NCBI RefSeq assembly: GCF_003867075.1 | Contig: NZ_CP032544.1 | Coordinates: 3,094,001-3,158,000, forward strand | Source: Tenacibaculum mesophilum | GTDB lineage: Bacteria > Bacteroidota > Bacteroidia > Flavobacteriales > Flavobacteriaceae | Length of the DNA: 64,000 bases | Reading direction: 5' to 3' | Shown here: positions 41,699 to 54,136 of the stretch, in pieces | Numbering within the stretch: the stretch's first letter is position 1 | How the letters are laid out: each line of letters begins with the position of its first letter | The notes under the pieces: model-generated | What the model saw: the letters and a program-made list of their open reading frames with translations, nothing else | Databases searched by the model: none | What the model was told of the DNA's origin: nothing | Program-made: the position numbers and the translations under genes

Positions 41699-43480
41699 TT
41701 AGAACAGTGTATCAAACTTCCAGGTTAAGCCGCCCATTGCTTGAAATCCTTGTACATTAAAGTTGTTGAATCGTTGATAGCTGTTGTTTAAAACATTGTT
41801 TAAGTTTAAGAAAACAGAGAACGAATCATCAAAATGATACCCACCATTAAAGTTTACATCAAAATAACTTTTTAAGTCTACTGAAGTAAAGGTCTCAGCA
41901 GGTAAAGTGTCATAAACTCTTCCTTTACGATTTCCTACGAAGTATAAGTTAGCACCAGCAAACCATTTATTGGTTTTGTAGGTTCCAAAAACTTCTCCTT
42001 TTATTTTAGGCGTGTTCCAAGCTTCTTCTTCATTGGTTAAGGTAAATTTATTAAACTGAGCATTCGCTCCAATAGTAAGATTTTTAATGCCATCAAAGGC
42101 AACTTCACCAAAGAAGGTCATTAACTTAATATCATCATAAATTACTTTAAAAGAGTTCCCATATTCATATCCATAGAATGTAAATCCATTAGTTCCAGCA
42201 ATGTTATCACCCTCCGATTTTGATTGATTCAGTACAAAAAATGGATTATTTTCTATGTCAGCATAACTTACTTTTGCATTATAACTGAATTGATGATTTA
42301 GTTTACCTCTAATTCCTCCGAAAGCATCAAACTTTTTATTAGTTTGTCTCATGTCAAGAGTAGGAGACAAATATGGGTTATCATCTGTAAAAGATTGATA
42401 CATATTTGTGGTTAAATCACCGGAAGCACCAAGAAATACATTTGCTAGTTCTTTAACTATAGGATAAGAAATCTCCACGTCAGGGTAGATAAAAAAGTTA
42501 TTTTCGCTATTTTCTGTATCCATTGAGAAGTAACTTTTTGCTCCCAATTGAATAGCTAAATCTTGTACATTGAATTTGTAAGTAGGATGTACTCCAAGTG
42601 TAATGAAGTTATAATCTATCGGAGTAATTGCATCGTATGCGTAAGCATAAGAACCTCCTAAGTAATTAATAGTGGTATTTATATACAAATCGTTTAATTG
42701 GCGATGAAAATTATCTAAAGGAAAACGAAATTGTGCATTACCATCAACTAAAAATTCAGCACTTTCAAACGAGTCAGAGAAAAAAGCGATTGACCCATTA
42801 GCTTCATCTAAAAAAGAGTCATCTGGTTTTATTTGACCAAATATTTTTATGTGATTGTAACTTTGGGCTTCTTCAATAGCATTTAAAGTAGCTTCTGTAA
42901 ACGTAATATTTGTAGGTAAACCGTACCAGTTGTATTTGTCTTTTTCAGCATCTAAACCTGCTGACCATTGAAAATAACGTTCTTGTTGGATATAGTTTAA
43001 GTTTAGGTCAATATTATAAAAAGTACTACTTAATTCTGTGTCAGCTACAGGGTCGGATGATAATAAAAACTTTAAATGCGCTCCTAATTCGCTATTATAA
43101 CTTTCGCTACGTCTTACATATGCTTCTAAAAAAGGTGAAAGGACGTTTCCAAATCCAACTGATACGTAGTTTGGATATAACTTTTCTCTTTTGCCCAAGT
43201 CAACTTTTTTCATTGTTCCGCTTTTGGGGATAAAGGTAGAGGCAACAGGGACCGAAAATATTTGATATTCTAAAGCTTTTTTCTGAGTTTCTTTTGTGTG
43301 TTCAATTACAGGTTTTTGCTTTATTTTAAAAGCATCAGTAATTTTAGGAACATATGAAGTTACAACATTTACAACTTCGGTTTTTATAATAGTGTCTTTA
43401 GCTTTATTAGTGGTGTTTTTTTCTTGTGCATTTGTGTATGCTACTACAAATAAAACAAGTAAACTTAAGTGCTTTTTCAT
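41699..43480 (-). CDS. Outer-membrane beta-barrel (TonB-dependent receptor-like)
   Basis: 593 residues from the ATG at 43478-43480 (MKKHLSLLVLFVVAYTNAQ, cleavable signal); an in-frame ATG 12 bases upstream is less likely. The C-terminal half is an alternating aromatic beta-barrel ending QAMGGLTWKFDTLF with a terminal Phe, a usual outer-membrane signature. There is no clear plug domain, so it is a receptor-like barrel rather than a full TonB-dependent receptor. It lies 39 bases after the TPR gene on the same strand, which suggests a joint function. Confidence 0.78.
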   Translation of the reverse strand: MKKHLSLLVLFVVAYTNAQEKNTTNKAKDTIIKTEVVNVVTSYVPKITDAFKIKQKPVIEHTKETQKKALEYQIFSVPVASTFIPKSGTMKKVDLGKREKLYPNYVSVGFGNVLSPFLEAYVRRSESYNSELGAHLKFLLSSDPVADTELSSTFYNIDLNLNYIQQERYFQWSAGLDAEKDKYNWYGLPTNITFTEATLNAIEEAQSYNHIKIFGQIKPDDSFLDEANGSIAFFSDSFESAEFLVDGNAQFRFPLDNFHRQLNDLYINTTINYLGGSYAYAYDAITPIDYNFITLGVHPTYKFNVQDLAIQLGAKSYFSMDTENSENNFFIYPDVEISYPIVKELANVFLGASGDLTTNMYQSFTDDNPYLSPTLDMRQTNKKFDAFGGIRGKLNHQFSYNAKVSYADIENNPFFVLNQSKSEGDNIAGTNGFTFYGYEYGNSFKVIYDDIKLMTFFGEVAFDGIKNLTIGANAQFNKFTLTNEEEAWNTPKIKGEVFGTYKTNKWFAGANLYFVGNRKGRVYDTLPAETFTSVDLKSYFDVNFNGGYHFDDSFSVFLNLNNVLNNSYQRFNNFNVQGFQAMGGLTWKFDTLF

Positions 43481-43519
43481 CGATCTAGTCATTTAACTTT
43501 CGTTTGTTATTAACAAATT

Positions 43520-46500
43520 TTAGTTTTGGGTAGTTACTGATTCGTTTGTTTTTGCTTCTTTATTTTTAATGGTACGAAGCTCGTTTTTTGCTTCTTCAAT
43601 TACATCTTTATACTGTGTAAAGTTTTTGATGATGTTCTCCAGGATGTATGTTGCTTGATATGCATCTTTCAAAGCATAATAGTTTTTAGCCATTATTATA
43701 TAACTTTTAACTCCCCAGTACTTATATGATGAGTAGTTGGCAATTAAATCTTGTACAGCTTTGGTAGATGCTTCATATTCTTTATTCTCATGCAAAAAGA
43801 AAGCATTGTAGTATAAACATTCGGCTTTCAGTTCACCAGTAGCTTTTTTACTAGCTTCGTTAAAATATTCTTCAGCAGTTAAAAAGTCATTGTTTTTGAA
43901 AGAAGAGCGTGCTAAAATTATTTTAGCATCCTCAGCAATATTAGTATCTACCTTTCCTTTGAGTAACACTTTTTCAGCATAAGTAATAGCATTGGTGTAA
44001 TCATCTTTTTTATAGTACCCTTTCATTAAATTACTTTGAGCAAAAATGATGTTTTGTGGGTAGTTAGCTTCCTTTTCTAGTTGTTGGAGTACTACAATAC
44101 CGTTGCTCCAATCTTCTTTTTGTAAATAAATATTAGCTAACTTCGTTAAAGATTCTTCTGTAAACTCGCTTTTTGTTTGTTTGTTTACATAGGTGTAGTG
44201 AGGGATAGCTTTATCAAATAACTTTGTGTTGTTATACGCTTGAGCTAAGTAAAAATGAGCTTTTAAGACATTAATCCCGTTAGGAAATTGTTGTAAGTAT
44301 TTATTGAATCCTTCAATAGCCTTAGTGTTGTCGTTCTCTAGGAATTTATTTTCAGCAGATTGATAGGTTGCGTTATCTAATTCTGCATTGCTAACATTAG
44401 CAAAAGGTATGTTTTTAACCCAAGCAGCATATTCATCTACTTTACCTATATCGATATATACATTTTTAACGTTGGTTACTGCTTGTTTTGCTTCGTTTGA
44501 ATTAGGATGCTTCGCAACAACTTCTTTATATTTTTCGATAGCTTTTCTATTATTGTTGTTGCTATAATATAATAATCCTTGGCGTAATAATACATTTGGA
44601 ACGTAGTTGCTTTTTGGATGATTCTTTAATAAACGTTCGTAAGTTTTTTGTGCTTTTGAGGCATTATTCATGGTTGTATAGGTTGTTGCTAACTGAAATA
44701 AAGCATCGTCTTTTAATTGAGAACCATCATAGTTACTAATTAAAGTTTCAAGGTTTTGAACTTTTACATCGTTTTTACCTAAGAAACCATTACTCATAGC
44801 TGTTTGATATTGTGCATAATCTGATCCTACACCACCTTCTTGTATTACCTTATTATATGCCTTAATAGCATTTGTGTAGCTTTTTGAAGCATAAAAAGAA
44901 TCTCCTAAGCGATTGGAAGCATCATCATTTAAATCGTTATCATCCAAATTTTGTTCTAAAAATTGCTGAAAATATTTTGCAGCATTCGGATAACTTTTTA
45001 GTTTGAAGTTTGTGTATCCAATTTGGTAATTAAGCATCTTAGCCTCGTTAATATCCTTATCAGTAACAGATAAGAAGTGTTTAAGAGCGCTTTGATAATT
45101 TCCTAAAGAATATTCGGTTTCAGCCAACCAGTAAGCAGCTTTGTTACTCACAGTAGCGTTCTCTGACTGAGTTGCATTTACAAAGTATGGTTTGGCTTCT
45201 GTTATTTTAGTTTCGTTATATAATTGAATTCCCCTGTATAAAGAAACTTCATTAATAATACTTTTACTTTCTGGAGTCTCTGAAGTATTTAAAAAGTCCA
45301 AAGCACCTTGATAATCTTGTTGATGCAAGTATGAAGTCACTAACAAATTGCTAATTTCAGCAGCGTATGGAGATGTTGGGTATTTAGCTAAAAAGCCTTT
45401 TAAAACATCAGGAACACTTTCGTACGGATTTCCTTCTTCGTAACTTAACTTCGCATAATTTAAAGAAGAACTTTGAGTAATTTGAGCATCAAAATCCATT
45501 TCACTTGCATTTTTAAATGCGTTTAAAGCTTCCGTTTTTTTATCTAATTCTAAATAACACTCTCCTAAATGATAGTAAGCATTTTGCGCTACTTTGTTAT
45601 TTCCACCAATAATTTTATTAAAATTACTAACAGCAGTTTCATAATCTTTTTGTTGATAATAAGCATAGCCTAAATAATAGTAATCGGTATTTGTCCAACG
45701 ACCATTTTTTCCTTTGTAGGCTTTTAAAAACGGAATAGCTTTTTCGTATTTTTTAAGGTTAAAATAACTTTCACCAACAATTTTAGAAATTTCAGAAATC
45801 TCTTTTTGATCTTTCGTAGTTTTTAGTAATTGTTCTCCAATTTGAATTGATTTATCGAACCTTCCAGCTTTAAAACTAATATCTAATATATAGTAATTTG
45901 CTTTTGCTTGGTAAGTAGCATCATTAGCCAGTTGACTTAAATTGTCTTCTGCTTCTCCAAAGTTTTCTTCTTTATAGGCTATGTATCCGTAATAGTAACG
46001 AGCGTCGTTACCATAAATAGGATTTCCTAACAGAGTTTGAAAACGAGATTTAGCATCTTTTAAATAGTTAGAAACTAATAATGCATAGCCCATTTTATAA
46101 TTGAGTTCATTTTTTTCTTCTGGACTCAATAGTTTTTCATTTACTTTTTGATACCATTTTAGGGCGTGAGCAGCTTTTCTGTTGGCAAAATAATAATTAC
46201 CAACATTTAAAAATGCTTTTTCTTTTTTATTGTTGTAAGGGTAGTTTTCAACAAACTGATTAACTCTATAATCAGCATCATCTTGTTGTAATTTTATTGC
46301 ACACATAGCATCATAATAGTCAGCATCAGCTTTTAAGTTATGATGTTTTTCAGAGTTTATAGAAACTTCGCGAAAAACTTCTTGAGAAGCAGCGTAAGCT
46401 TTATTATTATACAGGCGCATTGCTTTATGAAAATTGGCATTTACATCAGTATTTATAGCTGATTCTTGCGCTATTACCGCTGTTGTAATGGTTAAAAAAA

Positions 46501-46540
46501 GAAATAAGTAGCAGCTTTTTTTGAAACAGTTAAATCTCAT
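43520..46540 (-). CDS. Large TPR protein, exported
   Basis: 1006 residues with a signal peptide (LFLTITTAVIAQ) followed by about 20 tetratricopeptide-like repeats, for example KAAHALKWYQKVNE, YETAVSNFNKIIGG, SYTNAIKAYNKVIQEGG and DDYTNAITYAEKVLL. Such proteins act as protein-protein scaffolds, often with outer-membrane partners. The downstream barrel gene on the same strand may be that partner. The C-terminus is Lys/Glu-rich and probably flexible. Confidence 0.85.
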   Translation of the reverse strand: MRFNCFKKSCYLFLFLTITTAVIAQESAINTDVNANFHKAMRLYNNKAYAASQEVFREVSINSEKHHNLKADADYYDAMCAIKLQQDDADYRVNQFVENYPYNNKKEKAFLNVGNYYFANRKAAHALKWYQKVNEKLLSPEEKNELNYKMGYALLVSNYLKDAKSRFQTLLGNPIYGNDARYYYGYIAYKEENFGEAEDNLSQLANDATYQAKANYYILDISFKAGRFDKSIQIGEQLLKTTKDQKEISEISKIVGESYFNLKKYEKAIPFLKAYKGKNGRWTNTDYYYLGYAYYQQKDYETAVSNFNKIIGGNNKVAQNAYYHLGECYLELDKKTEALNAFKNASEMDFDAQITQSSSLNYAKLSYEEGNPYESVPDVLKGFLAKYPTSPYAAEISNLLVTSYLHQQDYQGALDFLNTSETPESKSIINEVSLYRGIQLYNETKITEAKPYFVNATQSENATVSNKAAYWLAETEYSLGNYQSALKHFLSVTDKDINEAKMLNYQIGYTNFKLKSYPNAAKYFQQFLEQNLDDNDLNDDASNRLGDSFYASKSYTNAIKAYNKVIQEGGVGSDYAQYQTAMSNGFLGKNDVKVQNLETLISNYDGSQLKDDALFQLATTYTTMNNASKAQKTYERLLKNHPKSNYVPNVLLRQGLLYYSNNNNRKAIEKYKEVVAKHPNSNEAKQAVTNVKNVYIDIGKVDEYAAWVKNIPFANVSNAELDNATYQSAENKFLENDNTKAIEGFNKYLQQFPNGINVLKAHFYLAQAYNNTKLFDKAIPHYTYVNKQTKSEFTEESLTKLANIYLQKEDWSNGIVVLQQLEKEANYPQNIIFAQSNLMKGYYKKDDYTNAITYAEKVLLKGKVDTNIAEDAKIILARSSFKNNDFLTAEEYFNEASKKATGELKAECLYYNAFFLHENKEYEASTKAVQDLIANYSSYKYWGVKSYIIMAKNYYALKDAYQATYILENIIKNFTQYKDVIEEAKNELRTIKNKEAKTNESVTTQN

Positions 46541-46640
46541 ATTTTTTAGTTATCTAGAAACTATAACGTTAGTTTTTTATTTTTGTTGGGAGACTTTTTA
46601 TCAAAAGTAAGAAATGTTAGAGAATTACGTTATAAAATTT

Positions 46641-46648
46641 TAGATTTG
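46641..46648 (+). promoter_or_regulatory. Bacteroidetes -7 box for ftsE
   Basis: TAGATTTG, 16 bases before the ATG. No clear TTG -33 element. Confidence 0.4.
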
Positions 46649-46664
46649 TAAAAAACTACACTCC

Positions 46665-47348
46665 ATGGAAAATCCTGTTTTACACCTAGAAAACGCAGAT
46701 ATTTATCAACAAGACAATTTAGTGTTATCAAAAGTAAACTTTACCTTAAATAAAGGTGATTTTTATTATTTAATTGGTAAAACTGGAAGTGGGAAAAGTA
46801 GCTTGTTAAAAACCTTGTATGGTGATTTACGTTTGCAACGTGGTTTAGGAAGCATCGTTGATTTTGATTTAAAGAAAATGAAAGAAAAAGATATTCCTTT
46901 TTTAAGAAGAAAATTAGGTGTCGTTTTTCAGGATTTTAAACTATTAAACGATAGAAACGTATTTGAAAATTTAGAGTTTGTATTAAAGGCAACTGGGTGG
47001 AAAGATAAAACTGAAATGAAAGATAAAATTCATGAAGTTTTAGATAAGGTAGGAATGAAGGAAAAGTACTATAAAAAAACTTTTGAATTGTCTGGAGGAG
47101 AGCAACAACGCGTAGCAATTGCAAGAGCATTATTAAATAATCCTGAATTAATTTTAGCAGACGAACCTACGGGGAACTTAGATCCAAAAACTTCACTAGA
47201 GGTGATGGAGTTATTGAATGAAATTCACCAAAGTGGAAAAACGATTCTTATGGCTACGCACGATTATCAATTGATTGTAAAGTTTAAACAAAAAGTAATT
47301 AAATGCGAAGGTGGAGAATTGTTTGAAGTAGTACAGCAAGCAGTTTAA
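46665..47348 (+). CDS. ftsE: Cell-division ABC-type ATPase FtsE
   Basis: 227 residues with Walker A GKTGSGKSSLLKTLYG (about 38-53), Q-loop VFQDFKLL, signature LSGGEQQRVAIARAL (about 144-158), Walker B LILADEPTG and the ATHDYQL switch His. FtsE works with the membrane protein FtsX to control peptidoglycan hydrolases at the septum. No ftsX is next to it. It is divergent from the TPR gene and ends in a stretch with hairpins. Confidence 0.9.
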   Translation: MENPVLHLENADIYQQDNLVLSKVNFTLNKGDFYYLIGKTGSGKSSLLKTLYGDLRLQRGLGSIVDFDLKKMKEKDIPFLRRKLGVVFQDFKLLNDRNVFENLEFVLKATGWKDKTEMKDKIHEVLDKVGMKEKYYKKTFELSGGEQQRVAIARALLNNPELILADEPTGNLDPKTSLEVMELLNEIHQSGKTILMATHDYQLIVKFKQKVIKCEGGELFEVVQQAV

Positions 47349-47370
47349 TTTTTTATAAAAAAAAAACAAA

Positions 47371-47392
47371 CCCACTTCAAGAATGAAGTGGG
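47371..47392 (-). terminator. Hairpin oriented for the minus strand
   Basis: CCCACTTCA (47371-47379) and TGAAGTGGG (47384-47392), with a long T run following on the minus strand only. No known gene ends here on that strand; mdh has its own terminator 115 bases upstream. Confidence 0.6.
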
Positions 47393-47508
47393 AAAATTGC
47401 TATGAAAAACTATGAAAAGAAACACTACTAATGCTTCTCCATAATAAAGACGTTCAGATTAGCAGAATCTTACACCACTATTTGAATTTTAACAAAAAAT
47501 TACAAAAA

Positions 47509-47537
47509 AGTCCTGAGTAAATTCATTACTCAGGACT
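47509..47537. terminator. Terminator of mdh
   Basis: AGTCCTGAGTAA (47509-47520), loop ATTCA, TTACTCAGGACT (47526-47537), 12-bp perfect stem with T runs on both sides. Confidence 0.9.
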
Positions 47538-47561
47538 TTTAGATTCTACGTTTTTAACTTC

Positions 47562-48488
47562 CTAGAAAGTTAAAGTAGTGTTGTTGTTTTTAACAGCTTC
47601 AGCAGAAGAAGTTAAAGCAGCTTTTTCTTCCTCGCTTAAGTTAATTTCAACGATTTTTTCAATTCCGTTTTTACCTAATACTACTGGTACACCAATACAT
47701 AAATCAGATAAACCATATTCTCCCTCTAATAAAGCAGAACAAGGGAATATTTTCTTTTGGTCACAAGCAATTGCTTGTACTAAACCAGATACAGCAGCAC
47801 CTGGAGCATACCAAGCAGAAGTACCTAATAAACCAGTTAGGGTAGCACCACCAACTTTAGTATCTTGTTTTACTTGCTCTAATCTTTCTTCTGATAAGAA
47901 TTCAGATACAGGAACAGAGTTACGAGTAGCTAAACGAGTTAACGGTACCATTCCTTTGTCAGAGTGACCACCAATAACCATTCCGTCAACATCAGAAATA
48001 GGAGCTTCTAAAGCTTCAGCTAAACGATATTTAAAACGAGCAGAGTCTAATGCTCCACCCATACCAATGATTCTATTTTTAGGTAATCCAGTTGCTTTGT
48101 GTACTAAATATGTCATAGTATCCATTGGGTTAGATACTACGATAATGATTGTATTAGGAGATTGCTCAACTAAACTAGCAGCTACTGATTTTACGATACC
48201 AGCATTGATTCCTAATAACTCATCGCGAGACATTCCTGGTTTACGAGCAATACCTGAAGTAATTACACAGATGTCTGATCCAGCAGTTTTGCTATAATCT
48301 CCTGTTGTTCCTGTAATTTTAGTATCAAAACCATTTAAAGAAGCAGTTTGCATTAAATCCATTGCTTTACCTTCAGCAAAACCTTCTTTAATATCAACTA
48401 AAACAACTTCAGAAGCGAAATTTTTAATAGCAATGTACTCAGCACAACTAGCACCTACAGCACCTGCTCCTACAACCGTTACTTTCAT
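47562..48488 (-). CDS. mdh: Malate dehydrogenase
   Basis: 308 residues of the lactate-dehydrogenase-like malate dehydrogenase group. NAD binding site GAGAVGASCAEYIA (7-20), substrate region ITSGIARKPGMSRDELL, catalytic His in MVIGGHSDKGMVPLTRL (around residue 175). Oxidises malate to oxaloacetate in the TCA cycle, in the cytosol, usually with NAD+. Monocistronic with its own terminator. Confidence 0.96.
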   Translation of the reverse strand: MKVTVVGAGAVGASCAEYIAIKNFASEVVLVDIKEGFAEGKAMDLMQTASLNGFDTKITGTTGDYSKTAGSDICVITSGIARKPGMSRDELLGINAGIVKSVAASLVEQSPNTIIIVVSNPMDTMTYLVHKATGLPKNRIIGMGGALDSARFKYRLAEALEAPISDVDGMVIGGHSDKGMVPLTRLATRNSVPVSEFLSEERLEQVKQDTKVGGATLTGLLGTSAWYAPGAAVSGLVQAIACDQKKIFPCSALLEGEYGLSDLCIGVPVVLGKNGIEKIVEINLSEEEKAALTSSAEAVKNNNTTLTF

Positions 48489-48580
48489 TTTATATATGTT
48501 TTTTGTAATTAATTATGTTTATAAGTGCGGAATCCGCACAAGATGCACAAAAATAGCGATTTGGCTATGGATATAAAAGA

Positions 48581-48608
48581 AAAACCCGTTGATATTTCAA
48601 CGGGTTTT
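48581..48608. terminator. Bidirectional terminator after the PQQ-type propeller gene
   Basis: AAAACCCGTTGA (48581-48592), loop TATT, TCAACGGGTTTT (48597-48608), 12-bp perfect stem. Confidence 0.9.
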
Positions 48609-48614
48609 ATATTG

Positions 48615-50534
48615 TTAGTTGTAGCTAAATATTTTTAAGTCTTTTCCTTTAGAAAAATAAATCTTTTTAGCGGGCTTGTCAATTTTGTATTTTGGTTTAT
48701 CTACACCAAACTCATATGTTTCAACAGTGTCACCAGAATCTTTGTTAACTTGCACTAAAACTTTTTTACCTCCTTTGTTTGCATAGAAGAAGGCATTATT
48801 TTTAGTGGCTTTAAAAGCATTGTGACGGTCTCCATCCCATAATAACTCTCCTATTTCAGAAATCGTTGTTCCGTCGTTAAATTGAGATACGCCTTTGTTA
48901 GCATGTTTTATACCGCGATTTATTGTGTTTTGTTTACCTACAAAAGCTCCTGATCCAACTAGTGCTGATCCATATGTGGCGTTAGCGTATCCAAGTCCTT
49001 GCATTCCAAAACCAGTAAAACCTAATGCATAAGAACCAAAATTCTTTAAATGTCTAAACCCTTCGCCAGGTTGTTTAAAGTATTCATTCTTTATTACATT
49101 ACCTTTGAAGTCTGTAATTACATATTCCCAGTTGCTGTTGATGAAATAACCATTGTCTCTTATTTCAACAGAGGTTATTTTACTAGCATCATTAAAATTA
49201 ATCTTTTTTACTTGGTCTTTTCCAAGTTCTTTGTCAGGGTTTAAAATGTATAGTTTTTTACCACTTAATAAAATTAAAGAGTTGTTTTTCTCATGATAGG
49301 TTAGTTTATCATTTTTTTCATCTAATTTAATTTTGTATACTCTTTTCTCTTCTCCGTTTTGGAAATATTCTATTCTGTATGGGGTTACAAAAATAGTACC
49401 TTTATCATAAGAGAAAGTAGTGAATTCTTCTTCGTCGTCTACTTCAAAATCTACATTTTTAATAACCTTTTGAGGTTTTTTCCAAACTTTTTTACCAGTA
49501 TTATCTACCAAATGCTTTTTGTTTTTGTAATAAACAATATAACCTTCTGAAGTTTTTTCAACACCTTTAACTTTTTTTCTTTTGAATTCTTTTTTCCAAG
49601 CATCTTCACCAGTATGATAGTCAAATAATTTAGCTCCGTCTTCGTGGATTAAAAATAATTTTCCATCCTCAAATTGATAGTCTACAAACCCCTCATCTAG
49701 TTTAATAGGTTTTTTCCAAGTTTCTTTACCTGAATTTACATCAAAAGCAATAAGCTCTTTACCAATTACTTTTTTCCCTATTAGGGATAATCCCATGGTA
49801 AAACCAGCTTTAATAGCTCCCCCAACTAAAGAACTACTTTTGTTTTCAACAGCGATTAAAGACTTATTATCTTCTGTAAAAAACAATTTACCAGCGTCGT
49901 ATTTTTCTGATAATATAACTTTACCATCAGATTTGTTGATTAAAAAAACAGTTTTACCAGCTGTAAAAGCAATTTTATCTTCGTTTTGGATAAAGTTATA
50001 AGCACCTGCACCTCCTAATAATAAGCTTCCTAATTTCTTATTGGTTTTTATAGAGCTTTCCCAAATGATGTTATCATTTTCAATGCTAGTTAAAAATAGT
50101 TTAGCTTCAGTTTTATCAGTTTTTGCAAAAAATAAAATAGCATTTTTGCCAAAAACAAACTTGTCATCAAAAATTCCTTTGTATCCATTGGTCTTTTCGT
50201 CTAAAATTTTATGACCCGTTTTGATGTTGAAAATTGTTTGATTAAATTTTCCGAATGGAGATAATGCTACTTCACTAAAAGAAGAACCTCCATCTTGACC
50301 AAGAGCATTAAGATTTTTAATAAATCCACTTTCTTTGAACTCCCATATTTTTTGACCTGTTTCACCATTAACTCCATATACGGCACCGTCTGTTGTAATC
50401 ACGGGAATCCCTGTTAGGTTGTGTAGGTAAACGTCACTAATTTTACTATCGAGAGTAAGTGTGTGATCAGGGGCCTTTTGGGCAGATACTAATATAGAGA
50501 TTAATAGAAGTAATAAGAATAATTTTGTTTTCAT
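48615..50534 (-). CDS. PQQ-type beta-propeller exported protein
   Basis: 639 residues with a signal peptide (LISILVSAQ). The mature protein is rich in PQQ/Kelch-like propeller repeats containing GxxxW elements: GVNGETGQKIWEFKE, NGKETWKKPIKL-like and YHTGEDAWKKEFKR, with many aligned Lys/Asp strand ends. A glycine-rich segment (GFGMQGLGYANATYGSALVGSG) lies near residue 515. No cofactor or partner is apparent. Probably periplasmic or surface structural/binding protein. Monocistronic. Confidence 0.75.
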   Translation of the reverse strand: MKTKLFLLLLLISILVSAQKAPDHTLTLDSKISDVYLHNLTGIPVITTDGAVYGVNGETGQKIWEFKESGFIKNLNALGQDGGSSFSEVALSPFGKFNQTIFNIKTGHKILDEKTNGYKGIFDDKFVFGKNAILFFAKTDKTEAKLFLTSIENDNIIWESSIKTNKKLGSLLLGGAGAYNFIQNEDKIAFTAGKTVFLINKSDGKVILSEKYDAGKLFFTEDNKSLIAVENKSSSLVGGAIKAGFTMGLSLIGKKVIGKELIAFDVNSGKETWKKPIKLDEGFVDYQFEDGKLFLIHEDGAKLFDYHTGEDAWKKEFKRKKVKGVEKTSEGYIVYYKNKKHLVDNTGKKVWKKPQKVIKNVDFEVDDEEEFTTFSYDKGTIFVTPYRIEYFQNGEEKRVYKIKLDEKNDKLTYHEKNNSLILLSGKKLYILNPDKELGKDQVKKINFNDASKITSVEIRDNGYFINSNWEYVITDFKGNVIKNEYFKQPGEGFRHLKNFGSYALGFTGFGMQGLGYANATYGSALVGSGAFVGKQNTINRGIKHANKGVSQFNDGTTISEIGELLWDGDRHNAFKATKNNAFFYANKGGKKVLVQVNKDSGDTVETYEFGVDKPKYKIDKPAKKIYFSKGKDLKIFSYN

Positions 50535-50600
50535 AACACTTAAAAATTAAGAGGTTAAAATTTTGTTAAAGTAAAAAAATTAGTTGCGAATATAGAGAAT

Positions 50601-50635
50601 AAAAAAAACCTATTTTTACAAAATAGGTTTTTTTT
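50601..50635 (-). terminator. Terminator of the DUF6588 gene
   Basis: CCTATTTT (50609-50616), loop TAC, AAAATAGG (50620-50627), flanked by A and T runs. Confidence 0.75.
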
Positions 50636-50658
50636 ATTATTGGTTCATAAAGTGAGTT

Positions 50659-51678
50659 TTATCTAAAACTAAAAGCAATACCTGCATTAACAGAGTTATA
50701 CTCTTGTAAGGTATAACTTCCGAAGATTTTAAAGAAACCTAAACTTAAACGAGCACCTAATGTGGTGTTAAAGCTACCTGTATTAGTCTTTAAAGATAAA
50801 GGGTCAGTAACTCTTTCTTCATCTACTGGAATATTATTGAATTCGTATCTAAGAATGTAGGTTCCAAGCATATTTAGTCTGGTATTACCTCCATTATATC
50901 CTACACCTCCGTAAATATTAATAACAGGAAAGTTTAAAGATGCAATTGCTTGTACAGTATATGAATTTAGTTTAAATTCTGCAGAAGCATTTTCGGTTGA
51001 TACATCACCAGAAACATCACCTATTGTATAATCAACATTCATATTGGTGTAGGCAGCTAGTAAAGAAACATGCAATGGTGTTTTATCCATAGGACCAAAC
51101 CAATTGGTAATTTCTTTTTTTACTCCTATTCCAAACAATCCTCCTTTTACATCATCAGAGCCTACTTTTGGTACATATCTAACCATTGCTTCAAATTTAT
51201 AAGGAAGTCCTAATCCAATTTGAACAGAAGGAGCTGGTACGGCATTAGCAGGTAGATCATCTTTAACGCCTTCAGGCATTGTAAAGTTAGCTTCAACTTC
51301 TTGTCCATTAACGGTTGTTCTATATGTTAATTCTGCAGGAGTTAGGGAATTGCTTCCAGTAACTGTTGGTGTAGTATTTTGGTTATAGGTAGTATTACTA
51401 GATAATCCTATTTTTGTTAGATTAAATATTTCATCTTCAGAAGGTACAAAAGAAGCATTAGCACCAATAGTGATATCAAAGCCAAATTTTTTGTGAACTT
51501 TAGCAGTATGATACCAGCCATTGTTCATGCTATAAATAAAACCTTTCATAGCAGGATCTAAATAAGCATTTGTTAGTTTGCTAGCGTCTTCTTTTGCTAA
51601 TAAAATAGTTTCTAATTCCTGAGCTTTAACACTAAAGCTTACCATTAAAGTTAAAAGTGGTAAAAGAATTTTTTTCAT
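50659..51678 (-). CDS. DUF6588 family exported beta-barrel-like protein
   Basis: 339 residues with a cleavable signal peptide (MVSFSVKAQ). The start LLAKEDASKLTNAYLDPAMKGFIYSMNNGW and the repeated amphipathic strands match the Bacteroidetes DUF6588 family. The C-terminal strand ends in Phe-Arg (GIAFSFR), as in many outer-membrane proteins. Function unknown; it is likely an outer-membrane barrel. Monocistronic. Confidence 0.8.
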   Translation of the reverse strand: MKKILLPLLTLMVSFSVKAQELETILLAKEDASKLTNAYLDPAMKGFIYSMNNGWYHTAKVHKKFGFDITIGANASFVPSEDEIFNLTKIGLSSNTTYNQNTTPTVTGSNSLTPAELTYRTTVNGQEVEANFTMPEGVKDDLPANAVPAPSVQIGLGLPYKFEAMVRYVPKVGSDDVKGGLFGIGVKKEITNWFGPMDKTPLHVSLLAAYTNMNVDYTIGDVSGDVSTENASAEFKLNSYTVQAIASLNFPVINIYGGVGYNGGNTRLNMLGTYILRYEFNNIPVDEERVTDPLSLKTNTGSFNTTLGARLSLGFFKIFGSYTLQEYNSVNAGIAFSFR

Positions 51679-51718
51679 AATTATGAGGATGTTGTTTTAA
51701 GCGGTAAAAATATAAAAT

Positions 51719-51754
51719 AAAAAAAAGCTCAATAATTTTATTGAGCTTTTTTGT
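51719..51754 (-). terminator. Terminator of gyrB
   Basis: GCTCAATAA (about 51727-51735) and TTATTGAGC (about 51739-51747) with long A and T runs on both sides. Confidence 0.85.
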
Positions 51755-51769
51755 CGTTAAGAAATTGTT

Positions 51770-54136
<2,367 letters not shown>

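Noticed and set aside
47578..47967. Plus-strand open frame of 129 codons opposite mdh
   Set aside because: Shadow of mdh codon structure with no independent signals.
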